Shown here piece by piece: positions 24,301 through 38,140 of a stretch of DNA of 64,000 nt. The notes below the pieces were generated by a model. That model had not been told where the DNA came from. It worked only from the letters and a program-made list of their open reading frames with translations, and did not search any database. A program made the translations under genes and the position numbers. The stretch comes from Glebionis coronaria (taxonomy: Eukaryota > Streptophyta > Magnoliopsida > Asterales > Asteraceae). Location of the stretch: positions 211,156,592 to 211,220,591 of the forward strand of contig CM046882.1 in NCBI GenBank assembly GCA_025667525.1, in the 5' to 3' direction. Numbering within the stretch: position 1 is the stretch's first letter; every line of letters starts with the position of its first letter.

Positions 24301-25506
24301 TATGCACAAGTTCCATTTCCATTTATACTTAAGGAGTGTCTGTTTTGTAGCTTACTTAGCTAACAGCTTATTCATAAGCTTATTTCAGCTTATTTTCTTT
24401 AGATTTTTCCAAGTTAGCAATTTTTTTTGATTCTTATTAGGATTTAAGACTTTTCAGTTCAAAAAGTTTATTTTTGCCTTATTTAATTAATTTTCTAGGA
24501 TTATTTTTAGTTTAAATTTTAGAAAGTAATTCAAAAATAGAAAAAGGTATTTTAAAAATCTGAAAAAATAGTTTTTAGGTTTTTAATCATATTTTTGAGG
24601 TTTACAGCTATTTAAGTTTTCAATTTAGCTTATTTTTGATTTTATAGGATTTTAGGGTTTTTAACCAACTTTAAAATTTAATATAAAATTATTAAATAGG
24701 TTTCAGAAAATTTTGGTTGCATTTTTGTCTTAGTTACATTATTCTAGATTTTTGGTAATTTTTTATAATTTTTTTTATAAATTTTGAATTTTTTTGAATA
24801 TTTTAATATTATTTTATTATTAAAAATTGAAGTTTGATTTTTTTTAGTTTTTACATTTTTCCTAGGTTAAAGACACTTAATTAGGAGTTTTGTCACTTTC
24901 CAAATATTTTTAGGACTTTTCAATTATTTTCTAGAATTAACTTAGGTTTTAATTGATTTTAATAGTTTTTAAGTGTTTAAAAATAGTTTAATTTGGTTTT
25001 AAAATTTTTAAAAATACTTTTTAGCTTAATTAGGATATTTTTTAGGTTTACAAACTATAAGATCTTGTTTAGGGCTTTTTAATAATTAATTGTGATTTTT
25101 AGGGCTTTAATTAGCATTAAAAAGTCATTATCTAACTAATTAAAAGGTTTTAGCAAGTTTGGATTTTTTGTAAACTCTTAGAATATTATTGTGGATTTTT
25201 AGTAATTTTTAGGAATTTTTAGGTTAAAATTTTAATTTTTGCACTATTTACGGTTTTGCGTGATCTCCTTTTTCGTCTTAGTTTAATCCGTCTTCGTAAC
25301 CGTCTTTCTCTTCTAATCCCATTTCTTTTCTTTTCTTTCTCAATCATATAATCACAAATCAAAATCAATTCAATACACAACGCACTTGCCTCCTCGAGAA
25401 CGAACTCACTTTTAGGGTCATTCACACACGGTTTTCCTAAATCGTCGTGCATACTTGCCCTAATTTGTCATCCTTTTCCTAAAGGGTACAAAAACTCTAA
25501 CAATCA

Positions 25507-26683
25507 ATCATATTGATACTTACTGTTTTATACAGCCTATGTGTCTAACCATGATTTTAACATTTTTAATTGTTGATTTTAGCCTTTTTAACCTAATCTA
25601 TAAACACAAAATCCCCACACAATATACTGATCATCATTCATCATCATATACATATATATTTTCGAATAAAATACATGGATACATATTCAAAATAATAGGA
25701 TGATAGAAAGAAATTGATCTCTATACCAATCAATATGATGAAAGATTGAGATTTTTGGATGAACAAGACTTGGTTTTGACACCAAACCTTATGATCTTAG
25801 CGAGACCACTTTTATAAATCTCCAAGTGGATGAACAACTTCTTGAAATCATCCCTTGACCTCCATGTAAACTCCTTTTTTCATGTTGATCACCTCCAATC
25901 TTCATCTTTTCAAGTAGGCTTTAACATATGTTGATTATAACCTTGGTTTATGGTTAAAATTTTGATGGTGGTGGTGTTGTGGTGGTGAAAGTGGGATGAT
26001 ATAGAGAGAAGAGAGAGGAGAGATTGAGAGCTTTCTTTCTAGTTTGCATGTTATGAGAATGGTAAATGGTTTTTGATAGTTTTGCTAGTAGTTTACAAGT
26101 TGGTTAGGACAAGTGCCCTAGCTTCTTGTATAAGCTTGCCACCCATAGTGGGGGTGGGACAAGTGTAAACTTGTATCATCTCCACTAATTTACGGGTACT
26201 CCTCGATTCTAGTTTCATCGATGTACGTGCCCTCGGGTCGATTTACGAAAACGTTTTTATAAATTATGTTTCTACCGCATAAAACGATTCTAATAAAAAT
26301 TGTCTCATCACAAACGGAGTTCAAAAGCGTAAATACGTAAACCTAGGGTTTCCGGTTTAATCGTGAAAGACGCTAAATTATGCACGTAAGTCCTAATCTC
26401 TTCTCGTAAATTTGTGAGTTTATGAACCAACACAAATTAAAATTCCAAAATAATATTCGAGAATAAATTTATTTTCTAAAATGTCGGACTGTCACAAAAA
26501 TGGAGTATGTAAACATAAACACGTGACATAGAGTTCTCCGGTTTAGACGTAATCGATGCTACTTTAAGATGTAAACCCTCATTTCTTCCAAAAGGTGCGT
26601 GAGTTCATAAATTTAAAATAAAATAATGATTTAAAATAATACTTGAGAATAAAATAACGACCTTAAATTGACGGATTGTCACA
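25507..26683 (-). repeat. Element C 3' LTR, left copy truncated by element A
   Basis: It aligns with 35229-36408 and ends in GGATTGTCACA. Its left part is missing because element A's LTR ends at 25506. The five bases ATCAT at 25507-25511 are the predicted target duplication of A, with the partner copy outside the window. The last 374 bp are two diverged tandem units of about 187 bp. Confidence 0.75.
26310..26683. repeat. Two ~187-bp tandem units at the U3 end of element C
   Basis: The unit ending GGACTGTCACA at 26496 and the unit ending GGATTGTCACA at 26683 share the same order of motifs: AAAACGTAAACACGT-like, CCGGTTTA, TAAATTTGTGAGTT-like and GAGAATAAA. The other LTR has the same pair ending at 36221 and 36408. 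Confidence 0.6.
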
Positions 26684-27541
26684 GCAGTTACCCCTAAAGA
26701 GGATCTTTGTCCTCAAAGATCAATTTATCTTACTACTCGCTTCTTATAGAATCAAGACATGTGGGTATTTCCTCCACATTCGGTCTTTTTCTCTCTAGTG
26801 TAATTCATTACAGTACGTGAGTTTCATCAAACATAGCAACGGGAATACGATCGTGCTTAAGTTGACATACTTTCTCTATCCATGATGTCCACGAGTTTTC
26901 GATGAATGCAACGTTTCGTCGATCCAAACTTCATTAAGAAATAATCAGATTTTCACTTGATAGACATTTTATAAAGTTTGTTATACGAAACATAATTCAT
27001 GCAGCCCTTGAAGTTCTAGGGTAGATCCAGCTTATATGCCTCTCGGTCCAAATCTTTACATTATCTCAATGCTCCCATACAATGGGGACTTATTTTCCTA
27101 TGATCTTTCAGATCATCAATTAACCTTTCCAGGGTGAAAATTTTTGGCATAGCCTCGCTAACCATCCTGCACTTCAAGATCTACATTCCATATTCACATA
27201 ACCTCATGCCCACTACTGGCAGTCAATAATCAGATCCTAATTTCCAAAATCATTTCAGGTCTCACGGGTCAGATATCTTCATCCCAACTCATGCCTATAG
27301 ATGCTCTTAAACTTTTCTTTATATCTATTCTCGCAAGGTTCGGACTCAATCCTAAAGCGATAATTATCGATGATAAGCTATCCAAAGGTAAATGCTCATC
27401 CTTGACACTACCAAATGTCAATTATACAAGCATAATTCAAGATTTCTAATGTATGTATCGTTCCTTCACCTTGCCCCTCCGATTGGGGGTGGTAAACAGT
27501 AATCATATCAAGATTCATTCCTAATGACCTCTGAAGGAATC

Positions 27542-27860
27542 TCAAGAAATTCGATGCGAAGCGAGGATCTTGATAGAGATGATCGATACAGGCAAACCAT
27601 GCTTACACAACTCCTTTAAATACACTAGAGTCAATTTCTTCATCGAGAATCTATCATTAACGGGAATGATATTTAGCAGATTTGGTGAGTCTGTCGACGA
27701 TGACCCAAATCGAATCAAATTCAGATGATGACCTTGGAAGATTTGGGATAAAATCCATGGTGGTTCTATCTCACTTCCGAACAAGAATTATAAGCTGTAG
27801 AAGCAATCCTTATGGATTTTGGTGTTCAAGCTTGACCTTTGCAAGAGTTAGATGTTTACT
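27542..27860 (-). pseudogene. Integrase remnant of element C
   Basis: The minus-strand text ELCKHGLPVSIIS matches the integrase stretch [13 protein letters not shown] of element B. Flanking stretches match the preceding part of the integrase core in shifted frames. The frame is short and broken by indels, with no function. Confidence 0.65.
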
Positions 27861-28067
27861 AATGTATGAGGCGATGTCTGCCTTCATAATTGGCCATCAG
27901 TACAACGTCTTCAGATAAAGATACATTTTATCAGAAATGACATGAATAGAATACTTAAACTTATGAGATTCCAACATGACTAAATCTCGAAATCCTCCAT
28001 ATTTAGGCAACCACAAGCGGACTTTTAAACATTTAACGCCATCGGCTCTCATTTCTAATGGTTTTCA

Positions 28068-28260
28068 TTAGCCGTGAAACTCTTTATTATTTATTTTATC
28101 CTTTTTACAAGCATCGGTTCTTTTTAAATTGCTCGGCAATTTATCGTGTATGGTCAATACTAAGGAACACATCTTAATTGGTTCTCTATTCTTTCTACAT
28201 AATGCGTCAGCAACTACATTCGCCTTCCCCGATAAACTAAATATCATGACCAAAATCACT
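28068..28260 (-). pseudogene. RNase H end and linker remnant of element C
   Basis: [16 protein letters not shown] on the minus strand corresponds to [14 protein letters not shown] at the end of the RNase H domain in elements B and E. The rest is divergent linker before the integrase zinc finger. Confidence 0.75.
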
Positions 28261-29147
28261 CAGAAATTCTTTCTTAATATTTTCTATGTTTTAGTTTCGT
28301 CTCAACTATTATCTTTATTAGTTTTGCTCAATCCGACGTTAAAAGCATCGATAAATATCACCAGTAATTAAATAATAAATATTTAATTCTTATGAAACGT
28401 AACCGTAAAATTTTTTAAATTTCTCAGTTCGTCCAATTATAGAAAAATGTTCAAAATAAATTTGAATTTAATTAACACGATTTTTGTTGATTTATCGAGA
28501 ATAATTAATAAGATTTGTAAATGTTCGAAAAATCTTTCTTTATACTTTGGTCAAAATTTTCTTATTTGAAGAGCAAAAATTGTCGTTCCAAATTCCAAGT
28601 CATGGTTTAAATGGTTTCCTCAATCCCTCTTAGGTTGTCTTGAGGTATACACAAACATCTACTTCTAAGGGAGTTTAGTTAAATGATCTGGGTATAAGGG
28701 AATAATTCCTTAAAAATCATTCGATAAATATATGTCAAAACCTCTTCGCACTTCCTTTTTGGTATAACCCAAAGCCTTAATGGCTCCGATCTTTGAAGAG
28801 TCAACATATATTCCACTACCATTTATCACATGGTCAAATAATGTAAAGGATCAAATCTTTAAATCACATGATAAATACTCAGGGTAGTCTACAGATGGCA
28901 TTGAATCCAAGATCGTTAGACTCAAACAGTCGAAACCTTTTTACCTAGAGTAATCATCATTCATATGATTTAACATAGCCAAATAGAAAAATAATTAGAA
29001 CAAGATGTCTAACAAAGACGAATTCTTCTCGAAGGGTTTGTATTATTGATTAACACAAATCGCTCTAGGTGTGTGTACATTCAATCCCACACCTAAAGAT
29101 CAAAGCAACAGTAGGTTACATTGTATTAGTGAATGAATGAATAAAGC

Positions 29148-29640
29148 CTACGGCTTACACACATGATTTATCAAATTAATGAATGCCACACGTGCGTTGG
29201 TCAATCCAAACGGTATTACATGAAACTCATAATGTTCATTACAAGTTCTGGATGTAGTGATTGGAATAAATAATCTTCTTTGTGGACGCAATTTGATAAT
29301 AACAACCAGACCGTAGATCAAATTTTTGGAACATACGCTAGAACCTTGTAAATGATCGAACAAATCTTTCATCTTGAGTAATGGATATGAATTTTGATCG
29401 TGAATTTATTCAGTTCACGGTAATCAATAAATATATGGATGATAATACCATAGTTTTTCATGATGACGAGCTCGGTAGAATAAAAGCTTTCTCCAACAAC
29501 TCTCTCAGTTGTACGGTAACTCTTTTGATTCCGATGGTGCTGAAGTATAGTGCACATGCCACAGGTGCAGCACCGGGAATATAATCAATACCAAATTCAA
29601 CTTGCCTTATTGGCGGAAGTCTAGGTAATTCATCCGGAAG
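29148..29640 (-). pseudogene. Reverse transcriptase remnant of element C
   Basis: Two overlapping minus-strand frames carry RT signatures: YRELNKF, DLFDHLQGSSVCSK, YEFHVIPFGLTNA and NHVCKP. Just upstream in reading direction a GAAPVA-like stretch marks the RT N-terminus. Frameshifts separate the pieces, and the FIDD box is not recovered. Confidence 0.75.
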
Positions 29641-32045
29641 TACCTCATAAAATCTCGGATAACTGGAACATATTTTAATAAATTCACCTTAGGTTCTTTC
29701 TAGATTACAAAGTCTATGACTAGTTCACAACCATTCATGGTATAATTTCAAGCCTAAATGCAGGATATGGTCACCCATCGAGAATTACTTAAATCACCTT
29801 TGATAATCAAAATCTTATCTTTTAGGGAAATTCTACTCGAGTTCCCATCAATTAAGAAAATGACATTATGGAATAATCAATCAACCCATTCTACTAGCAC
29901 TACCAACTTTCCAATTTTATTACCGTTGATAAGATGAGAACTTCCCAAAAGACTAATAATAACTCATAACCCTTCACAAATTCAAGGATATCTGGAGACA
30001 TAGCTAACATTAAAAGAGTAAGGTCAACGTATGATTTACGCGAGAGAATTTCAAATCAGATAAAGACGAAAATATTAACGAATATGGATTTGTCCCATGT
30101 TTTCATGATTTGTTTACGCATCCAGAAGCACCTCGGATCGTTACCCATGTCATTCAAATGGAACCTAATCAAAAGAAATGATAGGAACGTCGATACATCC
30201 AGTCGGGTATCAATACTCGATAATTAGATAGGTTTCCAAGGAATCTTATCATTTAAGGAAATGAACAAGAAGGGGATGCCAATTGTCAATTAAGACAATA
30301 CCCACGGATGAGTAAATTCGATTCGGAAAAATAAATGGTACTGGCACATAGTAAGTGTCCCTAACAATATGTCCCTATTTTGCACTTCTTGTAGATCCTA
30401 TAGAAATTCAATCTTTTGCAATTGCAAAAAGAAATGTAATGTTTAGTAACAATTTCATGGTGACTACTAATCAGCCTTGCATGGTCCCTTCCAAATTGTA
30501 CGTAGGCGCGCAACTATATACAATTTTAGGATTAACGATACAATACGCAGTTCGTCAAAACTTTGTCATCATGTTTAAAATAAAAATATTTTCATGCTTA
30601 ATTCTGGAATAAGAATCAAAATGAATTTACAGAGATGTTCTTCGTTATGGAAGCAAATAAGTTTTCCAAGGTGTTTCATAAACAAATTTATTTCGATAAC
30701 AATTACTTATAAGTCTCACTTTGAATAATCCATATGGTGATGAAAATTCAACTTTTCTCAAGGGACACTGTTTTAACTTATAAAAACAATTAGTGTTCTG
30801 CAAAAGAGTGATGAAGAGTTTTTCACCAAGAACTAACTACGATATGATAAGCAATATGCTTAGCCAAATAATCATGAGGTTCATGACCTCGATGGCACTC
30901 AGGAATACAAAAAGAATAATCCACAACGTAACTCAAATCGAGATGAGTACTTGTTCAATGGTTGCATCACTAATGCGAACGTTAGGAAGAAGCAAGAAAA
31001 GATAGATAACATCGATACATGTAGTTTTTAGCAATCAAACGTAGTCTTTTCATTAATCACAAACAAGTCAATAATTGTACCGTAACACATTACGTGTCAT
31101 CATGTCATACAATTCCAAGGACTCATCCTACCAACTGATGTCTCAGTTAAGTTAGGGATTTTTAAAAGATACTACAATGAATACTAATCTACATGAGTCA
31201 TTAGGTTTTCCACATGTCCCGAAAGGTCCATCGGTCCCAATTCAGAAGAAGATTTCTTCAGTTCATTTCTTGGACACTGGGCATCCTCGTTATTGGACAA
31301 TAGCCTAGGAACAACCCTTAACACAAACCAACAATCATTTAAAACCTTATAATTCAACCACAAGACTTAACGACTTCTTCTTAATAATATCGTATTCTAT
31401 ACGAGTTAAATCTGACTTTATTCAAGTTTCAACCAACTCATACTCAATGCGACATCCTACCTCATTCTCCAATACTTTCAGCCTTATCTTAGACCTTGAA
31501 TAGGGAATAAAAGCTCGATATGAACAACACTTAATTTCTAATCCTATAGATCTTACAACAATAGTTATCAAATGAGTCACTAGTATGAAATGAATCACAC
31601 ATTCAATTAGACTTCTCGGAAAGGTACTAGTGGCATGAGGCTTTTGGGTAATGGTTCCAATGACAGCCTCAAGTGCAACATTTCCCTTTTTGATTTCAAA
31701 TTAAGAGTTGGGTGACACCGATCAGATGACACCTTTCTAGGTGGTAAGGTTTTGTCATACTCCAGTCTATAAGGTAAGATCGTCATGACATCGATATCAG
31801 ATTTAATCTCGCCAGTTCTTCTTCAAGATCACAATCAACTAATATAAACATTTCTACGAATATCAACCATTTCTTTGGGATCATAAACATCCAAAACTTG
31901 GTTTAGATATGGAATAGCTAGAATTTCTACGGAAATAGCTTCGATTGATTTGCTAGGGGAGTTCGGGTTTCTTGTGACAATCTATGTCGTATAAATATCT
32001 CGTATAAGTATTAGAATAATCATTAAACAATCATGCAATCAAATT

Positions 32046-32887
<842 letters not shown>

Positions 32888-33082
32888 ATCCAAGTTATAT
32901 ATATTAAAATAACACTTCTCAGTCTGGCCTTGTCGGTAACTCGGGAATTCTTTAGCACCGTTATAGTCAAAAGATTTTTAAACTTTTTACTCATAATATA
33001 TATTTAAAAATATTTATAGTTAAAAGATTTTGAAATGTTTTATTTAAAACCTTGGTTTTAAAAATCTTTCCTTCTCTATAAC

Positions 33083-33101
33083 GAGAGATCTTGTACCAAA
33101 C
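33083..33101 (-). promoter_or_regulatory. Degenerate PBS of element C
   Basis: The minus strand next to the LTR reads TTTGGTACAAGATCTCTCG. This resembles the initiator-Met type TTTGGTATCAGAGC with a deletion and substitutions. Confidence 0.55.
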
Positions 33102-36100
33102 TGTAACACCCCCAAATATTCACATTTTGTATCAGCGGAACAGTCGTTGGTGTTACGGGATAGCTCATTACTCAAATCAAAGACAACGCTTAAAAATCGC
33201 GTCGTTTAATAATAAAGCATTTTCCATTCATGAATATCAAATTACATAGGTCCTCAGGTCATAGTATGTCATACAAATTTACAAAACATTTGAATGGAAA
33301 TTTTATTTGAATGCGGGCCATAAATTCTTGTCGTCTTCCCGATAATTACCTTCAAGTACCTGAGATAAAACATGTTAAAGTCAGCGAAACGCCGAGTGAA
33401 TCCATAGAGTTTAATAAAAACCATTAATATATCACCGGTATATAATTATTACCAAAAATCATTTTGTACAATTCTTTGTCGTAGGCCATAAAATAGGCCA
33501 ATGGCATTTTATACGAATCTTTGTCGTAAATCATAATATAGGCTTTTGCCTTCAAAACTATTACACGAACCATTGTCATAAAAAACATCATACAATACGT
33601 TTTATAACGTTGTATAGAGTTTAATAAAAACCGTTATACGAAACTGATTATGTAAAACCAAAACACGAACATAATATCAGTAATAAGACCTCGTATTGCT
33701 AGTCAGGCAATATATTACAATTTAATTCGTATATCAGTATTTTCATTATTGGATTATTATAAGCCGCATGACATTGTTACTTTTCTATAACATATATCGG
33801 GTAGCTAACCAGTAATTACCTTGCCCATCTAAAACAGAGTGTCGTGACAATAATCACGCTTATATAAATCTTCTCATACATAAATTCACTTACAATTCAA
33901 TGTGGTACGACGGGGATCAACCGTTAAAGTGCGAACTAGGGTGATCTTCCCCAAATAGTACTATTATATGCATAAGCGTCTACCAAATCCTGGTAATTCA
34001 CAATTCATGCTAATGGGACTTTTAGTGACATAACTTAACTAATAATAATCCATTTCATTTCATTCCTTGGGTCATATAATCATTCGGGTTCGTATCAATA
34101 AGCATACAATCGGGACAACTGGTGTCCTATTTTTATTAAAACTAGCATGTTATCTCCCTCGTTGGTTTATAAAACAATTCATAAAACATTTAAAAGAGTG
34201 CGAGGCTATGAACTCACATTGGTGTGGGAAGGCGGGTTATCGGCAATAAGGATGTATAGTACGTCCCTCGATCACGGGAAACCTAGACAAATAATACTCG
34301 GTCTTATGCTATGCCCAATAACTTTATAAAAGTTTTTATGTATATGTAATGATGTCATAACATGATGATCAAGTGGGGTTTTATTTCCTTACACAACATT
34401 ACTAGTTGTTTAGTATTAGTTAACTTAGGCTTATCATACTAGTTACACTAGTTTTAGCCCATTTACACCTTAAGGCACAATAAGCCCATCAAGAGTCCAA
34501 TATCATTTTATTTGTCCATTTATCTTTTTAAGACCAGGCCCATACTCATATGTTGGGCCCAAGTGGGTTAAGCCCATGATTAATTCCATTAGTGTTAAGC
34601 CAAACTAGTTGGGCTAATGGTCCAATAAGGCTACTTTGGCCCATTATGGTCCATAAGTTATAAAGCTCGGGTTTATCGGTTTTTCATTGTCAAATGTGTT
34701 TACATATAATTATATGAGTTGTAAAAATGTTACATTAGATGGGTTCGACCGTCTATGTTTTATTTGGCGAAAACGTTAATCTTTCGGTTTTAGCCGAAAA
34801 GACGTAAAACTTATATATAGTTTGTAGTTTTATAAAACATTTGAGTTTTACTTTTGTAAGATGTCATGTTTATTTATTTTAGTATACAAACTCATTTTAT
34901 AATAGTTATTATTAGTTAGTGGCTTTTATATACTTATTTTATAATAGTATTTACCTTGAGTGCTCTTGAGTTATACAAGGAGATAGAACCTCAAATTTGA
35001 AAAGCATAAACTACATGATGTGTGCTACAAATAACTCTTTAGCCACTGCTCAATCATCCTCTAAGTATTTTTAATAATTCGTTCAAAACAGACTATACAG
35101 ATTGTACTACAAAAGTGTTTTGGCCATATCTTGCTCATTTTTAACATCCCATTGTATGGCGAACTCACCACATATGTAAAATCATTTATCCATCTGTATT
35201 CTAATAATCCAAGCCATTTAACCAAGTGATCATATTGATACTTACTATTTTATATAACCTATGTGTCTAACCATGATTTTAACATTTTTACTTGTTGATT
35301 TTAGCCTTTTTAACCTAATCTATTAACACAAAATCTCCACACAATATATTGATCATCATTCATCATCATATACATATACATTTTTTAATAAAATACATGA
35401 ATACATATTCAAAACAATAGGATGATAGAAAGAAATTTATCTCTATACTAATCAATATGATGAAAGATTGAGATTTTTGGATGAACAAGACTATGTTTTG
35501 ACACCAAACCTTATGATCTTATCAAGACCAATTTTATAAATCTCCAAGTGGATGAACAACTTCTTGAAATCAGCCCTTGAACTCCATGTAAACTCCTTTT
35601 TACATGTTATGATCACCTCTAATCTTCATCTTTTCAAGTAGGCTTTAACATATGTTGATTATAGCCTTGGTTTATGGTTAAAACTTTGATGGTGGTGGTG
35701 TTGTGGTGGTGAAAGTGGGACGGCATAGAGAGAAGACAGAGGAGAGATTGAGAGCTTTCTTTCTAGTTTGCATGTTATGAGAATGGTAAATGGTTTTTGA
35801 TAGTTTTGCTAGTGGTTTACAAGTTGGTTAGGACAAGTGTCCTAGCTTCTTGTATAAGCTTTCCACCCATAGTGGGGGTGGGACAAGTGTAAACTTGTCT
35901 CATCTCCACTAATTTACGGGTACTCCTCGATTCTAGTTTCCTCGATTTACGTGCCCTCGGGTCGATTTACGAAAAATGTTTTTATAAATTATGATTCTAC
36001 GGCACAAAAAAATTCTAATAAAAATTGTCTCATCACAAACAGAGTTCAAAAGCGTAAATACGTAAACCTAGGGTTTCTGGTTTAATCGTAAAAGACACTA

Positions 36101-36408
36101 AATTATGCACGTAAGTCCTAATCTCTTCTCGTAAATTTGTGAGTTTATGAACCAACACAAATTAAAATTCCAAAATAATATTCGAGAATAAATTAATTTT
36201 CTGAAATGTTGGACTGTCACAAAAATGGAGTATGTAAACGTAAACACGTCACGTAGAGTTCTCCGGTTTAGACGTAATCGACGCTACTTTAAGATGTAAA
36301 CCCTAATTTCTTCCCAAAGGTGCGTGAGTTCATAAATTTACAATAAAATAATGATTTTAAATAATACTTGAGAATAAAATAACGACCTCAAATTGACGGA
36401 TTGTCACA
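33102..36408 (-). repeat. Element C 5' LTR (right copy, full length)
   Basis: The LTR is 3,307 bp, starting TGTAACACCCCC and ending TTGTCACA. Its first 60 bases match the layout of the B and E LTR ends: the CCCCCAAAT run, the CAGCGGAA box and a flanking stem. Its last 1.18 kb matches the left LTR fragment. I see no gene in it. Confidence 0.75.
33103..33156 (-). other. Predicted U5 terminal stem-loop, element C
   Basis: GTAACACC at 33103-33110 pairs perfectly with GGTGTTAC at 33149-33156, enclosing CAGCGGAA. It is equivalent to the stem in element B but with a compensatory A-T to G-C difference. Confidence 0.6.
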
Positions 36409-36616
36409 GTTTTTCCGACTTGCATCAAATTGACACGTTTTACAATGGCTTGAACGATCATGAGCAAGACTAACTCAATGCCGCCGTGGGTGTTAATTTT
36501 TTGTGTAAAACGTTCGAGAAAGCATTGTTTATCATTGAGAATAGGTCCAAGGTTTATAGCCCTCGCAGCACATCGAGTGTTCACAAGGCTTCGTCTTCGC
36601 CTTCATTGTCACATAC
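36409..36616 (+). pseudogene. Gag fragment of a third Athila-like element (F)
   Basis: The fragment aligns with element A positions 731-944 and encodes FSDLHQIDTFYNGLN and IIENRSKVYSPRSTSSVH with a stop in between. It is sandwiched between the right LTR of C and LTR1 of D. Both elements therefore appear to have inserted into the gag of F, roughly 210 bp apart. The rest of F should lie outside the window on both sides. Confidence 0.8.
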
Positions 36617-37044
36617 TAATATCCATTTTAATATGACAACTTTTGTGTGTGTGGAGTTTATGTGTTGTTCGTACTCGATTCAATTCGAATTGATCACGGT
36701 TTAAGGTGGAATTGTCATTTTTTGTCACTAAAAAGGGGAGCTTTTGGTTATCTATCTCTACTTGAAAAATAAAAGCTTAAATTATTAAACGTAAATATAA
36801 AAATAAAAGAGAGAAATCTAACCTTGAATTTCTGAATAATTTGAGATTGGAAAGCTAATGGAATGATACTCGGATAAATGGCTTGAATGATTTTACTTGC
36901 TCCATTCTCAGATAAATAAAAAGAAATTGACGTAATCTAATCTTAAATGAAAACTTTAAAAGATTTAAACTAAATGACAAAATAAGGAAGTTAAACAAAC
37001 TTAATACTTGAAAAAAAATGACAATGAAATAAAAATAAAACTTC

Positions 37045-37567
37045 TTCAGATAAATACTAATTTCGGAAAAACCTACTAATTCGGAATTTCAAACATTTTC
37101 AGAAAAATCCACATTTTCGGATAAATAGACATATTCGGATAAAATAAACAATTTCGGAATAAATGGCATTTTCGAATAAATATACCTTTTTCGGAAAAAT
37201 GACCAATATTCGGATAAAGGCTAAATCTTCGGAATAACACGTATTTTCGGAATAAATCTGATTTTCGGATAAACAGGCTTTTTCGGAAAAACTAATTAAA
37301 TTTGGAAAAATACACTTCTTCGGATAAAACCCTATTTTCGGAAAAATAGGCTTTCTCGGAATAAAAGGTATATTCGGAATAAATGATAGTTTTTGGAATA
37401 ACAAACTAATTCAGATAAGGAGATATCTTCGAAATAAGCTCTTTTTTCGGATAAATCTAGATTTTTGGAATAAGGAACATTTTCGGATAAGAGAGATATT
37501 CGGATAAAAGGGATTTCAGATAAAAGATTTCTTCGGAATAATTGTATATCTTCGGAATACAAAACCC
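37045..37567. repeat. Degenerate TTCGGA(T/A)AAA minisatellite in LTR1
   Basis: About 29 units built on the core TTCGGATAAA, TTCGGAATAA or TTCGGAAAAA are spaced 15-26 bp apart with variable AT-rich spacers. Corresponding tracts occur at 46853-47352 (LTR2) and 56656-56886 (LTR3, cut short). Relative to the minus-strand TATA box, the tract is downstream and so probably transcribed. Confidence 0.85.
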
Positions 37568-38109
37568 TTTTCCGAAGATAGAAGAACAGGGAAAGTACAG
37601 TAAGAGACTAACCAATTTAAGCCGAAATTAGCAGAACTAAATAAGCAATTAATCAAAACAAACTCCAAATTGATTTTAAGAAAAACTAAATAAGCCACGA
37701 ATTAAATACTATAAAAACATAAAATAATCAAAATTTTTAAAATCAACATTAATTAAAACTATTAATCTACCAAATCAACTTAATTAAAAATAAACCAAAC
37801 ACTAATTAATCAAAAAGAGCAATAAGCTAAAACATCCACCACACCAAATCAATAAGCACAATCAAATAAGTAAATCAATCAATCCATCAACAAGATTAAA
37901 CAACCTACATGATTAATAAATCAACCACAAGATTAAGAAAGGAAGAATGAGAGATATAAAATAAGCTTTAATTAATTAAGAAGATTATGATCCAAAATAC
38001 AAGATTTTAAAATGAAAGATTAAGAAAAACTAGAGAGAGAAAATACTAGAGGGAGATAGTAACTCCTAATTACCTATTAAAAACTAAAAATATAACTAAC
38101 AAGTCACTC

Positions 38110-38140
38110 CTCCTAATGAACCATTAGGAGGGTATTTATA
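38110..38140 (-). promoter_or_regulatory. TATA box and adjacent palindrome, LTR1
   Basis: On the minus strand TATAAATA (38133-38140) is followed directly by an inverted repeat, CTCCTAATG and CATTAGGAG (38110-38130). It lies about 300 bp from the U3 edge, a normal promoter distance. Confidence 0.7.

Larger units (their letters stand above)
21594..25506 (+). repeat. Element A 3' LTR
   Basis: The start is fixed by the purine tract, and the LTR begins TGATGAGACTGC. I place the end at 25506 (CAATCA) because the next base starts sequence homologous to element C's other LTR. The ends then form TGAT/ATCA, as expected for an LTR. That gives 3,913 bp, long for this type. CTATATAAGG at 22828-22837 is a good TATA box, implying a U3 of about 1.26 kb and about 2.6 kb of R plus U5. 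The distal third is very AT- and T-rich. The 5' LTR is outside the window, so the right edge is an inference. Confidence 0.6.

Noticed and set aside
24131..24322. Functional tRNA gene on the minus strand
   Set aside because: A-box and B-box-like motifs are present, but the stems do not pair well, so I list it only as tRNA-like.
37045..37567. Regularly spaced short repeats resembling a CRISPR array
   Set aside because: Units are degenerate, spacers are short and AT-rich, the tract lies inside a plant LTR, and it recurs in three LTR copies. It is a minisatellite.
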